A stretch of 12,887 bases of DNA from Anaerolineales bacterium (GTDB taxonomy: Bacteria; Chloroflexota; Anaerolineae; Anaerolineales; VGOW01). Location: assembly GCA_919901875.1 (NCBI GenBank), contig CAKKQG010000117.1, forward strand, positions 1,503 to 14,389, given 5' to 3'. Below the pieces are notes generated by a model. It was given only the letters and a program-made list of their open reading frames with translations. It did no database searches and was not told the origin of the DNA. The translations under genes and the position numbers were made by a program. Below are positions 8,407 to 12,887 of the stretch, one piece after another (within the stretch, counting starts at the first letter, position 1; each line of letters opens with the position of its first letter).

Positions 8407-9690
8407 TCACCACGACGACGAGGGCTCTTCGCCCGCGCGCGGGTATAACCGTTGATGTGTTGAGGCATTCTTTAATTTGTGATGATCGCTTTCCTCATAC
8501 ATCACATTCTTGGCGATCACCCGTCGCTCGGCTGAGGCGAACAGCACCACGTCGCTTTCAATGGTGCGCGCCGGATAGATGATCAGGCCACTGCCGATTC
8601 GACAATTGTGACCGACACACCCGCCTAACACCGGACGATTCGACTCGGCCAGTATGCCGTCTCCATTTAATGCCCGTATCGGTGCGGGCAGCAGGTTGTA
8701 ATCGGTAAAGGTGTTGCCGGCGCCGATGAACGTTTTGCGCCCGATGACGCACATTTGCAAACAGGTGTTTTGCGCCACCATCGAATTTTCCATGAGCGTC
8801 GTTAAATACAACGAGGCGCGGAACGGCAAGAAATTATTGTCGCCGATCACGCTTAACATCAATTGGCATCCCTGCGAGATCGTCGTGTTGCTGCCGATGA
8901 TGCAGTTGTCAATCACCACCCCGGCTTCAATGTTGACGTTATCGCCAATCGTCGTCGGTCCCAGAATTACACTGTGCGGGTTGATGGTGCAGTTGCGCCC
9001 GATCTTAACTAGGCTTGAACACGACAACACCTGCTTCTGTTCGAGCAGCGCCTGCCACAGCACTTGTAGTTTAAAAAGAATGTCCTTGTTGATCTTATTT
9101 TCGACACGCGCGCCGCGCGAGAACAACCCAAAGATGGCATCGGCAATGTGTATATGCACCCAACTTTCAATTGAGATCAAACTACGCAACGGCACCTGAT
9201 ACGTCAGTTCGCCCTTCTCGCTTGCCATGTATTCGGGGATGCGGTAGTAGCCGATCTCGCGTGAGTCGAAATCAACGACGAGAGGCTCGGCTTCGGTTGT
9301 CGGTCCGTTGGGGAAATACCACAGGTCGGCCAGATACAGATCGCCTTGTTGGGTGTAACCTGTGGCGAGAGGCAGCGCGTGCTGTATGAAGGCGCGGTTG
9401 TCTTTGCTAAATGCCGCGCGCCGCGCCTTGCGCGATTTCTTGGCTTCGTTCAAAAAGCGATCAATGTAGCCCTTGTCAAAACATAAATTGTCACGATAGA
9501 CAATTTGCTCCACAGTATCATGCGGCACGTCTTCAAAACGTCCCGTTTCCACATCGCGCTCTTCAGTGGTATAAGGCGCGAGTAAGTCACGCTGATTTAA
9601 CCAAAGCGGTTTATTCTGAATACGCAGATCGCGCGCGGTTTCATTAAACGGAGCAATGAAGTGAGAGTGACGCAGGATGACTTTTCGCAT
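8407..9690 (-). CDS. GlmU-like left-handed beta-helix (hexapeptide-repeat) protein
   Basis: 427 residues from the ATG at 9688-9690; an in-frame GTG at 9703-9705 would add five residues (MHHAS). From about residue 223 to 395 the protein is a run of hexapeptide turns (for example VKIGRN, CTINPH, SVILGP, TTIGDN, VNIEAG), the left-handed beta-helix found in acyltransferases and in sugar-nucleotide pyrophosphorylases such as GlmU. The N-terminal 220 residues contain no clear GxGTRM nucleotidyltransferase loop, so I do not assign an enzyme activity. The proline- and serine-rich tail (GEEPSSSW) is probably disordered. The ATG is preferred because a candidate promoter at 9711-9739 would start transcription close to the GTG, and because AGGTG lies 12 bases upstream of the ATG. 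It may act in cell-envelope or polysaccharide precursor metabolism, or be a catalytically silent scaffold; the signalling neighbours leave both open. Confidence 0.85.
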   Translation of the reverse strand: MRKVILRHSHFIAPFNETARDLRIQNKPLWLNQRDLLAPYTTEERDVETGRFEDVPHDTVEQIVYRDNLCFDKGYIDRFLNEAKKSRKARRAAFSKDNRAFIQHALPLATGYTQQGDLYLADLWYFPNGPTTEAEPLVVDFDSREIGYYRIPEYMASEKGELTYQVPLRSLISIESWVHIHIADAIFGLFSRGARVENKINKDILFKLQVLWQALLEQKQVLSCSSLVKIGRNCTINPHSVILGPTTIGDNVNIEAGVVIDNCIIGSNTTISQGCQLMLSVIGDNNFLPFRASLYLTTLMENSMVAQNTCLQMCVIGRKTFIGAGNTFTDYNLLPAPIRALNGDGILAESNRPVLGGCVGHNCRIGSGLIIYPARTIESDVVLFASAERRVIAKNVMYEESDHHKLKNASTHQRLYPRAGEEPSSSW

Positions 9691-9710
9691 AGAGGCGTGA
9701 TGCACCTATC

Positions 9711-9739
9711 ATTATCTACGACTATGTCACAGATGCCCA
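9711..9739 (-). promoter_or_regulatory. Candidate sigma-70 promoter for the beta-helix and response-regulator genes
   Basis: On the minus strand TGGGCA (9734-9739) is followed after exactly 17 bases by GATAAT (9711-9716), matching 4/6 and 5/6 of the consensus. The predicted transcript would begin about 9704-9706. This lies in the 92-base gap between the V4R and beta-helix genes, the only gap in the middle of the block long enough for a promoter without a repeat. It is predicted by eye only. Confidence 0.45.
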
Positions 9740-9769
9740 CCCTGTTACAGTTTCAAAATACTGACAGGG
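9740..9769. promoter_or_regulatory. Inverted repeat abutting the -35 box; candidate operator or mRNA hairpin
   Basis: CCCTGT-TA-CAGT (9740-9751) pairs with ACTGACAGGG (9760-9769): ten base pairs with a 2-base bulge and an 8-base loop. On the minus strand it ends immediately before the -35 hexamer TGGGCA. No T-tract follows, so a classical terminator for the V4R gene is unlikely. It could be a site for a dimeric regulator. Confidence 0.4.
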
Positions 9770-9797
9770 CAGTAATGGAATGGTAACGCAACGCACA

Positions 9798-10433
9798 TCA
9801 ATCCAGCGGCTTCTTGTCAATCAGGATCGTGCAAGTCTCATCGCCGCGCGCCACGCACTCAATCTCTTGCACCGAAAAATTCTTGCCGCCGCTCACCCAG
9901 TACAACGCTTCTTGAATGATCCCTACTGCCAGATTACAACACGGAGCTTCTGCTTTTCGGCCCCAACAGATTGGGCAGCGATCAATGTGCCACAAAATTT
10001 TATCTTCGTCCTCGCTCAACCGCACCACTTGATCAGAATACTTGTTAAACGTGTCGGCGAATACTTCTGCCCCCACTTTGAGTTTCATATTTAAGGGCAG
10101 CAAACGGAAGGTCAGGTCGGCGATGCCCAACACCGGACCAAATTCTTTCAATCCATATTTAAAGCAGGCGCGTCCGGCGCGTAAGGCGAGTCCGCGCCCG
10201 CCGCGAGGACCGTACATATCGTCTAAGGCTTTTTGGATGGCGCTGACATCGTTGAAGCTGAATTGTCGATCCAAGTTGTTAGGCGGGTAGTTGCCGATCA
10301 GATGCCGCATCTTGGAGAGATTCAACACGGCGTTCACGCCGTTGCGCCCCATGATCTCTTCCATCGCTAACAGCACGATGCGCCCGATCTTATTGGGGTA
10401 ATAATACGTTGGACTGCTATCTTGTCCGTTCAT
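9798..10433 (-). CDS. V4R (4-vinyl reductase-type) domain protein, cysteine-rich putative sensor
   Basis: 211 residues. The C-terminal half (about 90-207) matches the V4R pattern: a pair RCPICWG (Cys153, Cys156), then a double Cys165/Cys166, a helix with VGIIQEAL, and a closing EIECVARGDETC with Cys193 and Cys201. V4R domains are small-molecule-binding modules found in bacteriochlorophyll-biosynthesis protein BchJ and in XylR/DmpR-type regulators; the conserved cysteines are thought to bind metal. The N-terminal 85 residues (start MNGQDSSPTYYYPNKIG) have no recognised domain, but the stretch MGRNGVNAVLNL is typical of stand-alone V4R proteins in Chloroflexota. No membrane segment or DNA-binding motif is visible, so it is likely a cytoplasmic sensor or adaptor. 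It begins 25 bases after the hydrolase stop, at the last ATG of a heptamer repeat. Confidence 0.85.
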   Translation of the reverse strand: MNGQDSSPTYYYPNKIGRIVLLAMEEIMGRNGVNAVLNLSKMRHLIGNYPPNNLDRQFSFNDVSAIQKALDDMYGPRGGRGLALRAGRACFKYGLKEFGPVLGIADLTFRLLPLNMKLKVGAEVFADTFNKYSDQVVRLSEDEDKILWHIDRCPICWGRKAEAPCCNLAVGIIQEALYWVSGGKNFSVQEIECVARGDETCTILIDKKPLD

Positions 10434-10455
10434 TGTTCATTGTTCATTGTTCATT
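10428..10455. repeat. Four tandem copies of a 7-bp repeat carrying ATG codons at the V4R gene start
   Basis: GTTCATT is repeated four times without a mismatch; on the minus strand this is AATGAAC x4. Each unit has an ATG (10452-10454, 10445-10447, 10438-10440, 10431-10433). The first three open only tiny frames closed by stops (for example MNNERTR from 10440); the last opens the V4R gene. The unit length is not a multiple of three, so successive ATGs are in different frames. Confidence 0.9.
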
Positions 10456-10458
10456 CTT

Positions 10459-11250
10459 CTACTTGCTATCCAAAAAATCTTTCAATACACTGACAAAACG
10501 TTCAGGTTCATCCAACATCGGGAAGTGGCGCGAGCCGTTCATTACTTCGATGCGCGCGTGCGGCACGCCGCTTTTCAACGCTTTGTGCTGTCCGGGATCC
10601 ACAATCGTATCGCCGCTTCCGTAAATGCCCAACGTCGGCACACTGATCTCGTTCAAACGCGGGCGCAGATCGGTGCGATGCAAACTCCGAATCGAAGCAA
10701 AGAACGATTCCAAAGTAGTCTTAGAGAGATCGCGCTCCTGCATGTGGTACCACTCCTCCGGATTTTTGTTGACGATCACCCTTGAGAACGTTTTTAAGCC
10801 CAAGCGCAACAAAACAGGCAGGTTGTAAATGATAGAAGCAATGTGACGGTGTCCGGCGAGTTTGAGCAATGGATTAAGAGAAGAACCAACGATGGGGGAA
10901 CCAACTACCGCAATTTTTTGTGCGCGACGTGGATTATTGATAGCTGTGCTTAAACTGACCGTACCCCCCATGCTGTGACCGACGAGTGGCGCCGACTCGA
11001 TCCCCATGCGCGACATAAACTCCTCCACCAGTGCCACAAAGTCGGACATCACGTAGCGATCAAGTTTCTTGCCCGATTCACCAAACCCCCAAAAATCGAG
11101 AGCGTAAGTGCGATAGCTTTTCCCCAACACTTCCATGGTCGGCTGCCACAACCCCCATGAACCCAGCCAACCATGCAGCAGAACAACCGGCTTGCCCGAT
11201 CCGTAAGTCTCGTAGTGAACGATGCCGTGCTCAGTGACAATAGAGCTCAC
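10459..11250 (-). CDS. Alpha/beta-fold hydrolase
   Basis: 263 residues, the usual length of the family. The oxyanion region is HGWLGSW (26-32), the nucleophile elbow is GHSMGG with Ser93, the acid is probably Asp214 in YGSGD, and the catalytic histidine is His242 in SRHFPML. The lid region (about 120-190) is rich in Leu/Ile and basic residues. This is a catalytically complete esterase, lipase or C-C hydrolase type enzyme; the substrate cannot be told from sequence. The start is a GTG at 11248-11250, with AGGA 10 bases upstream; no in-frame ATG is nearby and the MSSIVTEHGIVHYETYG N-terminus fits the first beta strand of the fold. It follows the GTPase after a 142-base gap that contains the second palindromic repeat and is followed by V4R 25 bases later. 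Confidence 0.93.
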   Translation of the reverse strand: MSSIVTEHGIVHYETYGSGKPVVLLHGWLGSWGLWQPTMEVLGKSYRTYALDFWGFGESGKKLDRYVMSDFVALVEEFMSRMGIESAPLVGHSMGGTVSLSTAINNPRRAQKIAVVGSPIVGSSLNPLLKLAGHRHIASIIYNLPVLLRLGLKTFSRVIVNKNPEEWYHMQERDLSKTTLESFFASIRSLHRTDLRPRLNEISVPTLGIYGSGDTIVDPGQHKALKSGVPHARIEVMNGSRHFPMLDEPERFVSVLKDFLDSK

Positions 11251-11272
11251 AACCCGCCATTCCTGCGCGACG

Positions 11273-11379
11273 ACTGCTCAGCGTCATTGCGAGGAGCGTT
11301 CTCCGCGACGAAGCAATCGCATAGCGCGACCGAGATTGCTTCGCAAAGTGCGCTCGCAATGACGAATCGGCTGAACAGT
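11273..11379. repeat. Palindromic interspersed repeat, copy 2
   Basis: Inverted repeat with arms about 11282-11318 and 11332-11364. The right half is identical for 39 bases to copy 1 (11328-11366 versus 7429-7467), but the left arm is different: after CGTCATTGCGAG it reads GAGCGTTCTCCGCGACGAAGCAATC and carries its own small GGAG/CTCC hairpin. It lies between the GTPase stop (11393) and the hydrolase start (11250), again just downstream of a stop codon. No coding capacity. Confidence 0.85.
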
Positions 11380-11392
11380 TATCATGCGCGAC

Positions 11393-11923
11393 TCATTTTT
11401 CCATTTCCGCGAGGATGCTGTACAACAACTCCAGCAACACATTCTTCACACTATCACGGTTGGTTGCTACGCACGGCAAAAGTTTGACATTCGGATCGAG
11501 CCGCAAGGCGATACGCATATCTTCCGGCGACCAGGCTTCGGGATGATCTTGTTTGTTGGCGGCAACCACGTACGGGGTGGGGGCGTAGGCGCGGAAAGTT
11601 TCAAGAATACTCTTCGCTTCGCGGAACGTTTCGGGACGTGAGCTGTCCACCATCACCACAAATCCCAACATACCTTCGGACAGAATCTCCCACATGAAAT
11701 CGAATCGTCGCTGTCCGGGCGTGCCGAAGAGATACAAGATCAAATCGTTGTCCACGGTGATACGGCCAAAGTCCATTGCCACCGTCGTTTGATCTTTAAC
11801 TTTTTCCGCTTCCGACGTTACCTTGCGCTCGGTTTTCACCACGTCAATTTCACTGATCGTGCCGATGAACTGAGTCTTGCCCGATGAGTAGGGACCGGTG
11901 ACAACCATTTTGACAGTTTGCAT
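11393..11923 (-). CDS. Small Ras-like GTPase of the MglA/SRPRB-like bacterial family
   Basis: 176 residues. The P-loop is GPYSSGKT (10-17), switch I probably includes the TTVAMDFG stretch (46-53), and the base-specificity motif is NKQD (123-126). The G3 motif is FGTPGQRRF (66-74), so the usual Asp of DxxG is Gly67; this LFGTPGQ form is characteristic of the COG2229-type bacterial GTPases, and MglA also lacks this Asp. Such GTPases act as nucleotide-dependent switches, often with a roadblock-domain GAP that is not in this window. No lipidation signal or membrane helix is visible. The gene starts 28 bases after the DUF4388 gene with AGAGGA 9 bases before the ATG, so the two are co-transcribed. 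The DUF4388 protein is the likely functional partner (inference from repeated pairing of these families). Confidence 0.94.
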   Translation of the reverse strand: MQTVKMVVTGPYSSGKTQFIGTISEIDVVKTERKVTSEAEKVKDQTTVAMDFGRITVDNDLILYLFGTPGQRRFDFMWEILSEGMLGFVVMVDSSRPETFREAKSILETFRAYAPTPYVVAANKQDHPEAWSPEDMRIALRLDPNVKLLPCVATNRDSVKNVLLELLYSILAEMEK

Positions 11924-11951
11924 TCGTGTCTATCCTCTCAAAATAATTGCA

Positions 11952-12773
11952 TTACAAAGATCGAATTCTCGAAATCAACTTATTGACCAGCGACTTCTCT
12001 TGCTCTTTCGCTTCAGCCGTCAGCGGCTTACGCTGTGGCGCATTGCCCAGCGGTCGTGTACCGGCTGGCCTCACCAAGTCCACCAAACCGGCTTGCAGCA
12101 ACCCGTAGACGATCTTACGCACGTCCAGATCGCTCATATTATTTGTCTTGGCGATCTGCTTGATGCTGTTCTTGGGATCAATATACGAAACAACCTTCCA
12201 CTCTTCGACGCTCAGATTAAGATTCTTCAAACGCTCCGGCTTATCCACGAACTTCAACGCCATATCGAGATTCGGGATTTCGTCTTGTAGCTGCTCCCAC
12301 TCGCGCAGACGGCGCGACCCCTCGATGATCACATTATCAAGTTCAATCGGAACGGTGATACGTCCGATGGGCGGCGCCCCCGTCGCGTCAAAATTAAAAA
12401 GACCCTCGACCCATGAAAAGAGTCGAAAGGTAATGTCGAGCGTATTCTGTTTGATGCTTTGCAATATATCGGCTTGGGTGACGTACCCGGCGTTAATGAG
12501 CAACAAGCCCAGCGCCTTATCGTTTGCCGATTCAGGTCGCTGCTTAAGCGCTTGTGCTTGTTGATCATTCAACTTGCCAACTTTGCGCAGTACCAAAGGC
12601 AAACTTCCATCTTCAGTTCCCATTTGGGCGTAGACTAACTTGCCTTCGCGGAAACACATTTGCGCCGCTTCGGTGGGTCCCTCGATGGTCAGCGTGCCAG
12701 TCTTCTTCGCCAGATTGACCAAATTAAGTAATTGAGTAGTGCTAAAATCTCGCAGGTTGCCTCGGAGTGGCAT
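11952..12773 (-). CDS. DUF4388 (PATAN-type) domain protein with C-terminal winged-helix-like region
   Basis: 273 residues. The N-terminus (MPLRGNLRDFSTTQLLNLV then KKTGTLTIEG and REGKLVYAQ) is the classical DUF4388 pattern, followed by the conserved LGLLLINAGYVT (88-99) and FSWVEGLFNFDA (119-130). Residues about 187-235 (ending DLDVRKIVYGLLQAGLVDLV) resemble a winged-helix fold, and the tail from 240 is basic. DUF4388 proteins occur beside MglA-type GTPases, response regulators and roadblock proteins in Chloroflexota, Deinococcota and Myxococcota; a signalling-adaptor role is inferred and no activity is established. It is the first gene after a strong promoter, with GAGGA five bases before the ATG. 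It shares no similarity I can see with the other proteins here. Confidence 0.92.
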   Translation of the reverse strand: MPLRGNLRDFSTTQLLNLVNLAKKTGTLTIEGPTEAAQMCFREGKLVYAQMGTEDGSLPLVLRKVGKLNDQQAQALKQRPESANDKALGLLLINAGYVTQADILQSIKQNTLDITFRLFSWVEGLFNFDATGAPPIGRITVPIELDNVIIEGSRRLREWEQLQDEIPNLDMALKFVDKPERLKNLNLSVEEWKVVSYIDPKNSIKQIAKTNNMSDLDVRKIVYGLLQAGLVDLVRPAGTRPLGNAPQRKPLTAEAKEQEKSLVNKLISRIRSL

Positions 12774-12811
12774 TTGTTTCCTCGACCATCGCTCGTGATG
12801 AAGTCTCGGAG

Positions 12812-12840
12812 ATTATACCTGTGTATACGTCGCCAGTCAA
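12812..12840 (-). promoter_or_regulatory. Near-consensus sigma-70 promoter of the DUF4388-GTPase operon
   Basis: TTGACT (12835-12840) and TATAAT (12812-12817) on the minus strand, separated by exactly 17 bases; five of six and six of six consensus matches. Transcription should begin near 12804-12806, giving a leader of about 31 bases. An inverted repeat TATAC-CTGT-GTATA (12814-12827) overlaps the -10 box and spacer, and AGTCA/TGACT (12835-12839, 12848-12852) flanks the -35; both could be operators. Confidence 0.8.
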
Positions 12841-12887
12841 AGAAATGTGACTAACAATGCCAAGATTCTTTCGTGTGATGCTGATTT

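Noticed and set aside
8711..9199. 162-residue plus-strand frame opposite the beta-helix gene
   Set aside because: The hexapeptide periodicity on the minus strand shows which frame is coding; the plus-strand frame has no domain pattern.
9703..9705. GTG start for the beta-helix protein
   Set aside because: It adds only MHHAS, has no ribosome site, and lies at the predicted transcription start; the ATG at 9690 is preferred, although leaderless GTG initiation cannot be excluded.
9740..9769. Rho-independent terminator for the V4R gene
   Set aside because: The stem is followed on the minus strand by TGGGCATCTG with no run of T, so it does not fit an intrinsic terminator.

Overview
The window is a single block of seven genes, all on the minus strand. 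No tRNA, rRNA, CRISPR array or transposase gene was seen. The protein families present (a very long multi-GAF histidine kinase, a DUF4388 protein next to an MglA/SRPRB-like small GTPase, a V4R-domain protein, and a receiver domain fused to a degraded GGDEF domain), together with moderate GC content, suggest a filamentous-type Chloroflexota bacterium, perhaps Anaerolineae-like. This assignment is an inference from gene content and was not tested by any search.

In the direction of transcription (right to left), a near-consensus sigma-70 promoter (TTGACT, 17 bp, TATAAT at 12812-12840) precedes a DUF4388 protein (11952-12773) and a small GTPase (11393-11923). A palindromic interspersed repeat follows, then an alpha/beta hydrolase (10459-11250) and a V4R cysteine-rich sensor-like protein (9798-10433). 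The V4R start codon is the last ATG of a heptamer tandem repeat. A second, weaker candidate promoter with an inverted repeat directly upstream lies at 9711-9769. It precedes a GlmU-like left-handed beta-helix protein (8407-9690) and a response regulator with a degenerate GGDEF domain (7484-8383). After a second copy of the palindromic repeat comes a giant membrane-anchored histidine kinase that runs off the left edge.

The kinase is open in one frame for 2450 codons. I read it end to end: one N-terminal membrane helix, a PAS-like segment, ten GAF domains with one PAS between the sixth and seventh, a second full PAS, then HisKA (His2232) and a HATPase domain complete to just past the G2 box. 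Only the extreme C-terminus is missing.

A working model, which is inference, is a signalling island. The multi-GAF kinase and receiver/GGDEF-like protein form the phosphotransfer part, and the V4R protein is a possible small-molecule or metal sensor. The GTPase and DUF4388 pair form a switch module comparable in parts to the MglA polarity systems. No roadblock/MglB partner is in the window. The two palindromic repeats each sit just after a stop codon and may set mRNA ends within the block. There is no stretch longer than 300 bases without a gene.
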